A stretch of DNA of 64,000 nt from Rallus limicola (taxonomy: Eukaryota > Chordata > Aves > Gruiformes > Rallidae). The notes below the pieces were generated by a model, which was not told the origin of the DNA, made no database searches, and saw only the letters and a list, made by a program, of their open reading frames with translations. Both the position numbers and the translations under genes were made by a program. The stretch spans positions 47,172,950 through 47,236,949 of the forward strand of contig JAKCOZ010000005.1 of assembly GCA_022605955.1 (NCBI GenBank), read 5' to 3'. This document shows, piece after piece, positions 23,701 through 33,834 of this stretch (positions within the stretch are counted from its first letter, which is position 1; each line of letters opens with the position of its first letter).

Positions 23701-26700
23701 CTCAGAGTTGTCTTTGTGAATTGTAATCTAGATCTACATAACAAGCTGCCAAGAATATTCAGCCAAAAAGAAATAGCCATCTTTTCATTTGCAGGAACAT
23801 GTTATGTTGAAAGTCTATCATCTCAATGGATTTACCCATTCTAAATGCATTGCTTTGCCACAAGGACCCTCCTTTTCTTGGTGCTGGAAGGTTGTTACAA
23901 GTTGTTATCCTGACCCAGTAAAACACTGAAACTTCAAATGGGTTAATTGCTCAGCCACTGACCTCATTGTCTTCTACCAAAGAGTTGGTGTCAGTTTCCT
24001 GGCTGTATAAAGTCATTATTGACTGCTATAAGCCATTAGCAGGTACCACTAAATGAAACATGATTAGGAAAAAAAAATTCAGGAAAAAGGCAGGGTCCTG
24101 CTCTATTTGGGATCACTGGCAACATAACTGACTTTTAAATATGGAAATACATATCCATCAATACCTTATGATGAAGTATGAGGCTCCCTGCCTCTGTCTG
24201 CTTTTTCGTCTGATGAAAGCAGGCCACAGTTGTTATATTTTTTCACATACATAGGGCATTGAGTGCCATTTTTCTGGCATAGCCACTGTTTCACCAACAC
24301 CAACTATGAGCAAATGTCAGCTCACAAGGATGGCAAAATAGTGATTGTAAAACTGGGAGAATTTCAAGTTCATTTGGCCACTACTGTACACATGAAACTT
24401 TTAAAATCTAGTCTCAGCGGCTTATTTGCTTGCTAGGTGTAGAAGGAGGGGGAAAAAATAGTTAATTCAGACTGGTGGTGATATCTCTTTTTCTGTTTTC
24501 TAGAAAAGTTTGTCTTCTTGGCTTGGTTGTTCCTTTCTGGAGTAGTTTTAGATCAGGAAGTGATTTTCTAATGCATCTGTCTTTGCTATGGGCAGGCTGG
24601 TCCTCAGTTCAGGTCAAGAATGATTTTCCCAGTAATTTTTAGGCATGCAGATTATAGGTTGCACTCAATCCACTGTAAACACATAGGCCAGGATCAGTGG
24701 TATCATTTATGGACATTATTGCAGTTGTGTGGACAGGCATGATGCTCAGAAAGAATCCATGAGTTGATATTAGCATTATCACAGCCAGTTAACCTCTTTG
24801 CAATGAAGTGCAACAGTCTGCCTAAGTGAATACTATGGCATCTTCTCATTCTCTGGAAATGCAGCCTTGCAATTGGGAATAGGGAACCAGGCTGCACAGC
24901 ACAGGGCTTCCCTCTGCCGCCCTTTGACATACACTACACAGTACACAGGAACTGTACTGTGGTTAAAATTTTGCAGTATCTCATGACATTTTTCATGTTA
25001 TTGTGGGAAGCAAAATATAAATGTCTTTAAATCCCTTTTCATCTTCTTAGAAAGTGTATGTCTGCACATGTGTGTGCAAGTCATCAGATAAGTTGCAGCC
25101 AGAACTTGTCTGCAGCTGCTCAGTTAGTTGTCTAAAATATCCAGTTTGTTTGTTTATTTACTTTTAATTATTTTTAAAATTCAGTAATCATTTGAGTGGG
25201 AGGTGGCTCAGCAGGGAAATTGTAAGGTAAATGAGATGTGTGACTTTGGGTCCAGATGTCATACAGCTCTCTCTTCTGGTACAGTTACATAAGAGTTGGA
25301 TGCAGTCCAGCCAAAAGATGAAATTTTAAGACATTTTTGTTACTTGCTGATCTATGTTATTATAAGATGTTTGTTCATAAGCACATAATGACAGGCTCTT
25401 GGGCAAGGAGAGGGAAGAATTCACTGTTCCTGATTGCTTAATCAGAATTCTGCTCATGGAGAAACGAAGGTTGTGGAAAGATGGCTAGACTATGTAGTTC
25501 TTTCTACCCTACTAATATTTTATTGATAATATTACTTATTTATAGACAGGAACAATTCAAATACACTTTACAAGTGGGAGCCAGGAAAGAAGAAACAAGT
25601 TGAAAGTATTTGAAATAGTTGAACAATCTGAACTCCATTTTAACAGAGGGAAGAATAAATCCGAATTTATAAAATGCAGGATGAAGGACTTCTAAAGTTG
25701 TATTTTATTTGAAGTATTATATACTATTCACTGAATATTTCTCATTAAACTAATTAAGCCCTGGGTTTCTTTGTTATTTTTTTGTTGTTGTTAAACAGAT
25801 ATTCACCCATGTTCTGCAAAGCCCTGCATCAATAACTCAACATGCATAGAGACCGGTGACGGGGGATATATTTGTTTGTGTGCCCAGGGATTTACAGGAA
25901 AAAACTGCCATCTCAAAAAAGGACCCTGCATTATTAATGGGTAAATATTGATTTCTGATATGAATGTAAACTTCACATTCCTACTGACCATTATTCAGAA
26001 TTCTTTGTTAAGTTACCTATGTGCATAAATACCTGATGGGAAGAAGCAAAGAAGAGAAAGCTGTAAACTTTTTAGAGATGCCCAATGAAAGGGCAAGAGG
26101 CAACAGACATGGAGTGGAAAAACTTCCAGCAGTATCACTGGTAGAATTGCTTGAAAATAGGATGACATTTCAAGGTTGTTTTTTTAAAAATAAAGTGGAT
26201 TGGTGTCTTTGTTGAAATCTAGAAATTATCTGCTTGTCCTCTAGCTCATCAAGGATCTGATCCCGTAAGCATAAAGAATGCTTTTTGGGTGGATACAAGT
26301 TGGGTAAAACTATCACCTGAAAATCAGTTCTCTTTTTGGATATTGCTTTTTTTTACTCTAGCTCCATATTAGTACCCTTTTGTTCTCTGTTTCCTCAGCA
26401 ATAGATAATTACAAATTTTCATATCTACCTTAGGACTAAATCTTCCTGAAGACTTAACACCTCTCACTATCTCTGGCAAGAATGGCCCTTCTTACAACTT
26501 TGGCAATGGCATTATTTTGCCAGTGCTTTTAATTGGGGGATATCCACAAGATTCTGTCTGTTGCTTTCTCCACTTTTCATCTGTCTAGCAAATATTCCAG
26601 TAATTCAATGTGGCTGTATATTAACTAACCCAAAGAACAGGTGAGATACAGTATCAATGAATTAACACAGGTTAGTTGCATGTACTTTATTAAAATCCTT

Positions 26701-29700
26701 GTGGCTATAAACTGCTAAAAAGTCCATTTTTTTGTGAACAGTTTTTCATATTGAAACAGTAACTCCTTTTCTCTAGGGAGCTCTGTCTTTTCCAGGAAAA
26801 TTAGTAGCAGATGATGACTAAATCTGCTTTTAGTTCAAGAGGACAAATGTTCTCAGCATAAGCACTCTGTGTCTGCTCATATTTCACAGTACACCTCACA
26901 TCCTGGGAAAAGGCATCATCATATGATCTCATCTTGTTCACATCTCACTTCCTCTCAGTTCCTCTCTACCTGAGCAGTAATCTCAACAATGTTGATACCA
27001 CTAAGCATTGCCACCAGCTCCTTAGTTAATATACACATATGAAACTGAGGGAATTCACATAGCAAAGTGATTGTTCTAGTCTGCCTACAAAATCAGGCAA
27101 AGGTATCTGCATTAGTAACCTCTGTGTGATGTTTTAAAGTTCTGCTCTGAAGCAGAGCAGCAAGTGGTATTTTCTAAAGTGAAAGCATTTAGAAAGCAAA
27201 GAAGTGGTATGTCCATGTTTCACAACTAGTCCTTCATGTACCACACCTTCCTGAACATGGGTTAATCTCCAAAAATGCAAAGTAACTAAATCTGTTCAAG
27301 GAGATTAGTATTAATGCCTTATTCATTTAAAAGTTAAAATTAGGCAAATGCAATTCAGTGTTATTAATAAAGATACATTTTTAAAATTCTGCATATTTTC
27401 CCTTAAATGTTCTTTATTTAAATGTTTTACACTTCTGAAAGGTTCAGAAAAAAAATTTACACTTACATTCTGCAGCAATTTCTTTCTATTTCCCTGGAAA
27501 GTACTGTAACTGAAACATCCACGAGTATTCAAATACTGCCACATCCAAAACAGTTTGTCAGATTTTCAATGAAACTTGTAAAGGTAAGAGAGGGTGCTAG
27601 AGCCTCCATGACAGGCCATAAACACTTGTTTTCTAAAGGACTGTACAGCTACAGCTTCTGTATTTTGTTTAAAGCAGACACAGCAGTTATTGATTGCCAC
27701 AAATCTTGTTGTTGGCATGGTCACCTCAAGTTGCACCCATGACTCTACGCCAAACTCCAGGGACAACACCTTTCACTTTTCTAATACTGCTTCCAGACTT
27801 CGAATTTATTCTTTCAGTAGCTTTTTTCCAGCCAGCATCTATAGTGAAGTGCAATATAAGAGTGTAGAGCAATTTATGTGGAAGCATTAAAAAACAGGCA
27901 GGCGATTCAGGCTTCCTAATGGGTGTGCACCAAGTGTTTTAGTTCCCAGTAAAGCCAAAGGTGCTTGGTGTAGTCTGTCATAGCTACTCCCAAAGCAATG
28001 TCTGGGTTTTTGAGAAGCTCAACCTTATCTTGACCAGTGGTCAAGGACCATTCGTAGTCCAGAGCTTGTATTTCTTTCTCTTAAATCTCTGTGTCCCACA
28101 TAGAAGTCTGTAGTGGCAGTTGCTACTGACCATTGCATATGTGAAATGTCAACACTGATGAAGCTGTGATCTTCATTACCACTGGGACTTTCCCCAGGAA
28201 ATCTAACAGTTAAGTAACAGCTTGTTACTTTTGAAAAGACTTTTCAACTATGTCCTGATACTATGCTGTATGTCTTCAGAGATTTCTAAATATTAGGAAA
28301 ATCGTTGTTGTCAGAAAGGCTTGTTGTAAGCTTTACCAAGTGTTATTCATTTTCAGAAGGCTAGTTTTAAAAGCGTTGTTCATCTACAATGAACTGTCAT
28401 GAAAGTGGGTCTTGAGATTTATTTGTAAACCTGTGCCCCAGGGTGTCTTTTCTACCAGTATGGCAAATTGCAGGACCAAGTCCACATTGCATAGCTCCAC
28501 TCAGCTTGCACAGTTGTGCCTTTCTGTCAATGAATGGCCCTTCCTTTGGCCTTACCACAGTTACATTGCATAGGTAGAAAAAGGTGTCCTAGTGAATTTA
28601 TATCACTTAAAACATAGTATCAGGCTATTAAGAATTAAGTTCTTAAAGGGTTTGCAGAAGTACTTGGTTTTATATGGTCCTGTCTCCATAATATAGCTAC
28701 CTTTGCTAATACTGAAACTATCCCACTTTTTAAATTATTATTATGTTTATCAAAATTTTTTGGTTGAACAGCAGTTTGCAGGAAAGTATGTTTCTCCTCT
28801 AAATTTCTTTGTGCTATAGAACGCTGGAGAGGAGAATAAAAACAATATATCTGCTATGGCAGAATGTTGTGCTTTGCCAATACAATACATAGATTATCTT
28901 ATGAGTTATCAGTTAGAAAAGAAAGACATGCTGCTCATGTCTTTTTTAAGTCTTGTCTGAATAGTTGCTCAGCTAAATAGCTCTAAGCATATGAAAACAT
29001 TGGGAAGCTTAATTTGAATAAATGTTTGAAATAATTTAAAATTCCTTCACAGCTCTTCAAGCTGAGTTTATATACTGATATACTAATCCTGCCCAAAGGG
29101 TCAGCAGAAGATATAATAATCTGTATTGACAAAGCTTGTGAACTGGCTCTTGTAAAGAAAACCAGCTCCTTTTATTGCATAAAATGTTTCCTAATAGCTT
29201 CTTTCATTCAACTTTAATTCAGTTCTCTCTGTGTTTGTTCTCTGTTCTAGCTCTCCCTGTCAGAATGGAGGAACATGCATTGATAACAATGGTTTTGCAC
29301 CACATGCTTCCTGTCTGTGCCCTTCTGGTTTTGCTGGCAACTTCTGTGAAATAGATAGAGATGACTGTGAAACCAACCCCTGTGAAAATGGAGGAACATG
29401 TACAGACACTGGTGTGGATTTCAGCTGTTTCTGTCCCCATGGCTATACGGGGAAGCTCTGCAGCAGCCGTGTCACATTCTGTGCAAGCGATCCATGTGAG
29501 AATGGAGGGACATGCAGGGAACATCCCCAGGGAGGATTCAAATGCATCTGTAAACCAGAATTTGTTGGTGTGACCTGCAAACAACCCAGCAAAAACACAA
29601 GCCTCTCTGGAGTGAATATGGAGACAAAGCATATGCAGAATTACAAGCCACCCCCAAAAGCTCATCACCGATCAGCGCATCATCAACAAGAAATTCTGAA

Positions 29701-29992
29701 AATAACAATGAAAGAAACAATCCAAAGTGCAGATCCCTTGCTCAGTAGAAGCCAGGTGATATGTTTTGTTGTACTGGGCTTGCTTACATGTCTTGTTGTC
29801 TTGGGTACAACTGGGATTGTATTTTTTTCAAAATGTGAAATGTGGCTTGCTAATGCCAAATATAGTCATCTCCTACGCAAGAAAAAGAACTTTTTTCTGA
29901 AATCTAATAATGGGGAAAACCTCTCAGTTAATATTATCTTCCCAGAGAAGATCAAATTGACTAATTACACTAAGAACTACACTGCCATCTAG
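20360..29992 (+). CDS. DLK1: DLK1, delta-like non-canonical Notch ligand 1 (five-exon spliced gene)
   Basis: Joining 20360-20429, 21328-21391, 21838-21968, 25799-25940 and 29251-29992 gives an uninterrupted 382-residue protein, close to human DLK1 (383). Every junction uses GT-AG and the phases agree. Visible order: hydrophobic signal peptide (about 1-23); six EGF repeats with six cysteines each, running C27-C55, C58-C86, C93-C125, C132-C168, C175-C206 and C213-C245; stalk (246-304); transmembrane helix (about 305-328); basic cytoplasmic tail containing LRKKKN and VNIIFPEKI. There is no DSL domain, which separates DLK from canonical Delta/Jagged ligands. In the known family, DLK1 is a type I membrane protein shed by ADAM17; it restrains adipocyte and other precursor differentiation and modulates Notch signalling. 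The blocks [17 protein letters not shown] and NIIFPEKI favour DLK1 over DLK2. Cell role is from family knowledge; gene identity is near certain. Confidence 0.97.
20430..21327 (+). other. DLK1: DLK1 intron 1
   Basis: This 898-base intron runs from GTAACG to TTTCTTTCAG. Its first 300 bases belong to the CpG island and the rest is AT-rich. I see no repeat or further exon in it. Confidence 0.9.
21328..21391 (+). CDS. DLK1: DLK1 exon 2 (first half of EGF repeat 1)
   Basis: This 64-base exon sits between a good acceptor (TTTCTTTCAG, ending 21327) and a consensus donor (GTAAGA at 21392). It encodes [20 protein letters not shown], the first four cysteines of EGF repeat 1. The split arginine codon AG|G is completed in exon 3. 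The CxxxC...NGFC pattern matches the first EGF repeat of DLK1 proteins. Intron 1 is 898 bases and intron 2 is 446 bases. Confidence 0.95.
21392..21837 (+). other. DLK1: DLK1 intron 2
   Basis: This 446-base intron runs from GTAAGA to CTTTCAG. Nothing else is recognisable in it. Confidence 0.9.
21838..21968 (+). CDS. DLK1: DLK1 exon 3 (rest of EGF 1, all of EGF 2)
   Basis: This 131-base exon follows the acceptor CTTTCAG. It encodes the end of EGF 1 ([10 protein letters not shown]) and all of EGF 2, from C58 to C86, including [18 protein letters not shown]. These blocks are among the most conserved in DLK1. The reading leaves in phase 1 (GAC ATA G). The donor GTTTGC is weak at +3 and +4, but phase and protein continuity with exon 4 (D-I-D-I-H-P-C) support this exact end. 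The 3.8-kb intron that follows carries a CR1 tail in reverse orientation. Confidence 0.94.
21969..25798 (+). other. DLK1: DLK1 intron 3
   Basis: This 3.8-kb intron runs from the weak donor GTTTGC to TTAAACAG. It contains a reverse-oriented CR1 3' end at about 22463-22545, a short AT dinucleotide run near 22335-22355 and otherwise unremarkable AT-rich sequence. No extra EGF-like exon was seen. Confidence 0.88.
22463..22545 (-). mobile_element. DLK1: CR1 LINE 3' tail in DLK1 intron 3, reverse orientation
   Basis: ATCATAGAATCACAGAAT followed by GGTTGGAAAAGACCTTTAAG and ATCATCAAGCCCAACCGT is the reverse complement of a CR1 terminus. The match fades after about 22545, and I cannot assign the next 250 bases. 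Confidence 0.75.
25799..25940 (+). CDS. DLK1: DLK1 exon 4 (EGF 3 and start of EGF 4)
   Basis: This 142-base exon follows TTAAACAG and ends at a GTAAAT donor (25941). It encodes EGF 3, with cysteines at 93, 98, 104, 114, 116 and 125, and then KKGPCIING, the start of EGF 4 (C132). N100-N101-S-T contains overlapping N-glycosylation sequons. The last codon GG|C is completed by exon 5. Length and phase fit a DLK1 exon 4. Confidence 0.95.
25941..29250 (+). other. DLK1: DLK1 intron 4
   Basis: This 3.3-kb intron runs from GTAAAT to TCTGTTCTAG. I recognise no repeat, RNA gene or additional exon in it. Confidence 0.88.
29251..29992 (+). CDS. DLK1: DLK1 exon 5, coding part (EGF 4-6, stalk, transmembrane helix, tail)
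   Basis: This terminal exon follows TCTGTTCTAG and ends at a TAG stop (29990-29992). It completes EGF 4 and encodes EGF 5 (C175-C206, with a DRDDC start that may bind calcium) and EGF 6 (C213-C245). A 59-residue stalk follows, with an N-T-S sequon at 251, a PPP run and a histidine-rich patch (HHRSAHHQQ). Next come a helix starting [10 protein letters not shown] and a 53-residue tail. In mammals the stalk is where ADAM17 cleaves, and it is removed in some splice forms; I see no obvious internal splice pair here. The tail keeps LRKKKN and VNIIFPEKI but ends NYTKNYTAI, not in an acidic run as in mammals. Confidence 0.97.
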
Positions 29993-30153
29993 GCCCTTGA
30001 AAGCCAAGCAACAACTTGTCATAGCAATATGTCAAATAGATTGAATGTCTGGGATTGGCCTCAATATTTGTGGGTACATTTGCTGTAGCTTGCGCTGAGT
30101 GATAATGAAGAAATATAATGTATCTCTTTGCTAAGGATTTTTTCATTCCTCAA

Positions 30154-30159
30154 AATAAA
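30154..30159 (+). terminator. DLK1: DLK1 polyadenylation signal, candidate 1
   Basis: AATAAA lies 162 bases after the stop codon, followed by a short A run. It would give a very short 3' UTR. It is one of three canonical hexamers close together; which is used cannot be told from sequence. Confidence 0.5.
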
Positions 30160-30235
30160 AGTTTGGAAAAAAAAAAGTATTAAAGACCAAGGAATGTTAA
30201 TTTGATTTATTTTCAAGGCAGCTAATTTTTTGTAA

Positions 30236-30241
30236 AATAAA
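30236..30241 (+). terminator. DLK1: DLK1 polyadenylation signal, candidate 2
   Basis: AATAAA lies 244 bases after the stop. It is followed within 50 bases by T- and GT-containing sequence (TTGTACTG, TTTCTTGTTCTG) that could serve as a downstream element. Confidence 0.5.
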
Positions 30242-30366
30242 AGGCAGTTTACCACTTGTACTGTATTGCAGCTTTCTTGTTCTGCGCATAGTTTATTTGG
30301 CAAATGTCGTACCTGTAAATTACTCAGTTATGCTTTCAGTAATGCTCTCTTTTTTTTTTTTATTTT

Positions 30367-30372
30367 AATAAA
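30367..30372 (+). terminator. DLK1: DLK1 polyadenylation signal, candidate 3
   Basis: AATAAA sits just after a run of T near 30351. GT-rich sequence follows (TGGTTTATTG, TTTGTAAATGTT), so this is a plausible distal cleavage site giving a 3' UTR of about 400 bases. Confidence 0.5.
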
Positions 30373-31127
30373 CAGCAATTAAGGGCTATATGGTTTATTG
30401 ATTAATTTGTAAATGTTATGCTACAGCAAAGTCTACAAGTCTCCCTGCCTAATTCTTCTGCTATCTGTTGAAAGGACATTAGGGACTGTGATCAACAAGA
30501 GCACATTCACACTGATTTCTCACCTATCCAGTTAGTTTTGCTATTTTTTTACATCCATACAAGATAGATTTCTCCTTTTATAGAATATAATAGGTCTCTG
30601 TGATACTAATTTCAGGATAAAGGTCTCAGTTGCTTGTGATGCTGCTTCCATAAATTGTTCTATTTACCTACCAAAATATTAAAAAGGCATTCAATGTCTT
30701 TGGTCAGACTTTCTGTATAGAGACCTGGACAAGAGGTAAAGGATCTGTTCTGATTTTTCTATAAATATTCCTCAAGGAACTCTGCCTAGAAAAGTATCTT
30801 TCACACCTTCATCATGGGGAGAATGAAAATGTATTGTGTGTCACCTGAAAGAAGACATTATTTTTAAATTTTCATTTTGGCTTCTTCTCCGTCATATTTC
30901 AAGGAGAGGCCAAGATTTTCAAGAATCAAAAGCAGTAGTGGCAAAGGGGCAAAGGCTCATGAGAGCCACAAAGTTGTTAGATGCCTGAGGGCATTAATAG
31001 ATCCTGAACTCCCTGGGAAGCCTCACTAAGGCCCTCATCCACCCAGCCAAAAAGCTCCTCTCAGGTCAGCCCTATTGGTCAGGGCTATCGGTCCATGCTG
31101 GAAAAGTGCTAGTCTCCACCTCTGCCT

Positions 31128-31210
31128 GCTGGATGGACTTCAGACCTGAACTCTAGGTAAACTATTTGCTGGATGGGCCCTTCGGACCTGCAGTCCAGCC
31201 CTGTCTCTGG
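31128..31210. repeat. Degenerate tandem duplication, period about 40
   Basis: GCTGGATGGACTTCAGACCT (31128) and GCTGGATGGGCCCTTCGGAC (31168) start two related units of about 40 bases. They lie in a locally GC-rich stretch (31000-31460) that looks like a diverged repeat I cannot name. Confidence 0.5.
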
Positions 31211-33818
31211 CGCTGTCTTCTTTTGCTCCTGACTGCAGTCCATGGATAGACGCTGGACCTGGTTCATCACTTGCTGTGTCTGGGAATGTTGCTGGACCCA
31301 GTTACCAGCACCAACTCTGGCAATGTGTTCACACCTGTTGGGCTGTGTTGTTGGTGGGGGCATGTCTTACCCTGGAGCATGACTCTCCTGGGTATCCCAG
31401 CTTGGCTTCCTTACTGGGAAACCTGACTCTGGCTGGTATCTATCAAAATGCAATGGTTCAAGGTGTCTTTAGCTGCTGTTAAGCAGCAATTTACTTCCCT
31501 AGCCACCCTAGATATAAAAATTTAGCAGCTGCTTCTAACCTGTGTGGAAACTGCTATTTTTAAATCCATTTACACCTGCTCAAATTAAACCAAAAAAATA
31601 GGAAAAATGTCTTAAAGCACATGCAGGTGCAAACTTTTTTCTGTTGACATCTCTCTTAATTGCTATGAGTATTTAGCAAGTTTGTTGTGTTTCTGATAAT
31701 ACTTGTACATATTATAACATTACAATGTAGTGTAAAGGTTAGAGCTAACAGGGAAAATTGTGTGCTAATACTACATTAGAAAGTGATGGCCTCTAGCAGA
31801 TGCTCCCTCTCAAAACTCCTGTTAAGAAGACAAATATTCATCAAACCCAGCAACCTTTCGACCAGTCTTAGCAAAGATGGCTAACTTTGATATCCAGATG
31901 AAGGTAAAACCAGGTAAGCAGTGTTGAATTTGAAGCCATGAAACAGGAGTCACAGGAGTTTACACATTACTTTTAAAACTGTATTTAAAAGATGTGTAAT
32001 TTAAACATGTAGCTCAGTGCTGTACATTTTAATATGATATTTTCTGTGACTTGAAGTGCATTAGGGTCAATTTGGAGATAATCATAAACAATGAATAGCT
32101 TCATTGTTATGGAGTAAATCATGCAGCTTTGATTCAAAATCAGTTGCAACATTAGGTACCTGCTAGGAATCGGTGATTCAGTTTCAAACTTGGCTGTACA
32201 CCTTCCTTCACCCTTTGAAGAGAGGCTCAGCCTCTACAGCTTGCTCTGCTCTGAGATAGAGCAAGGCTTTGAGTCACAAAGCATGTGCTTAAAATACAAA
32301 ATCCAGGTAATTTAAACATATATCTACAAACTGTCACATGACTTTTTGCCATGGTGGCCTAGTTGGCAGCTCGTCCATCACAGTGTGTTTCTTCACACAG
32401 GAGAGCCTCTTTGAAGAGAAGGTCATTAGCTCAGCATGGGAAAACCCATAAATTTCAGCTCCCAGCATCCTTCCTGTCATTGGTGGTGTCAGTGAAGAAG
32501 TATAGCAGGCTGCTTTTGTCCTGCTACACTCTTTAAAGGGAAAAGAGTCTTATGTTAAGCATGAAATGCTGGAAAAAAAATAATAGCTGTCTTTAGCTGT
32601 ATTTCTCTGTTCCAGAAAAAAATTAAATGCATGTATGGGAGTTTCTCATATCTATGCTGCTAGCATAGTAAGTAGCTCAGAATCCCAATCACCACATAAG
32701 TGACAGAGAACTGGGATGATAAATTAAGCTTAAGAAAGCTACAGTGTTGAATAAATGGCCTGCAACCTGTCTCCAAAGCAGGAAGTTTAAAACAAGCATT
32801 TTGCAGAAACACTGACATAAAGGCAAAGGGGAGACAAAGAGCATTGATACCACTTCAATGGTACTTTTATTCTAATGGACAGTGAACAACATATCTATGA
32901 TGCCCATTGCCAGAGGTACGAACTTATACTGCCATTTTCCAGTATATTTTTATTTCTGAATGCTCTGCCTTGGTCAAGCAAGATATCTCTGAGCCTCAAA
33001 CCCCACCTCTGCCTTGTTATCTGTAAAAAATAAATAAGGACAACTAGGCTGAGGGACAGGTTGGAACAGTAGGGCAGTTTGTTAAGGACAGTAGCTCCTT
33101 CTTGTCCCCAGGCTACAGTAGAAAACATTACCAGGTGTTTTTACTTTAAACATTTCCCTTTGAGCTGTCTTAGGCTCTGGTCCTGTTATGTCAACAAACA
33201 AAAAACAAAACAAAACAAAAAATCCACCCAAAAAAAGACCCATAGATGTTCCACAAAGATCAGGTTTTTACAGAGGGGTTGTGGATGTTTTCCTGGGGTC
33301 TTTGTGGTTGGATTTTTTTCCAGGGCTATGGTGGGTGAGAAATCTGTCAGCTGTAAATATAGAACATATGAAGTAATAATCGCCAAACTCTGGACAAGGA
33401 TGTCTGAATAGAGAATACGTGCATGGCTTTTCTTTTTACTACTGTTCTTGATATCTGTCCATAAATTAATAATGTGTTTATTGCTTTTGATTAATAAGGA
33501 TTCTATTTGTAAATGCTAAACCAGCTGTTGCTGATGTATCCACAACAGCCCAGATGATCTTCTCTTCCAGGTTGATAACCTGAGTTCTGTTTTAAAAGAA
33601 GTACTTAGGTCCAGATGGACTTAAAACAGATCTTCAGCTTTTGAGGGTGAAAAGGTAAGGGTCTGGCTCCAGGAATATACACAAACTGAGGACAATGCCC
33701 CATGCTGCACTGCTTGAGTCCTTCCCTCTTCAAGTTCTCAGACTTGCCTGTGCTTTGGCAAAATTAATTTACCATCACAGCCTTAAAGGCAAACATAATT
33801 TGCTACAGATATAGGACT

Positions 33819-33834
33819 CTTTTTTTTTTTTTTT
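33819..33834. repeat. Poly-T tract
   Basis: Run of about 16 T in intergenic sequence. Confidence 0.9.

Larger units (their letters stand above)
29993..30390 (+). other. DLK1: DLK1 3' UTR (extent inferred)
   Basis: AT-rich sequence follows the TAG stop and contains three AATAAA signals; the end is set at the last one plus a cleavage margin. The real end needs transcript data. No repeat is visible inside it. Confidence 0.6.

Noticed and set aside
29361..29573. 70-codon + strand frame inside DLK1 exon 5
   Set aside because: It is a shifted-frame shadow; the true frame carries all EGF cysteines.
29219..29668. 149-codon minus-strand frame
   Set aside because: It is antisense to DLK1 exon 5, a shadow of the EGF coding sequence.
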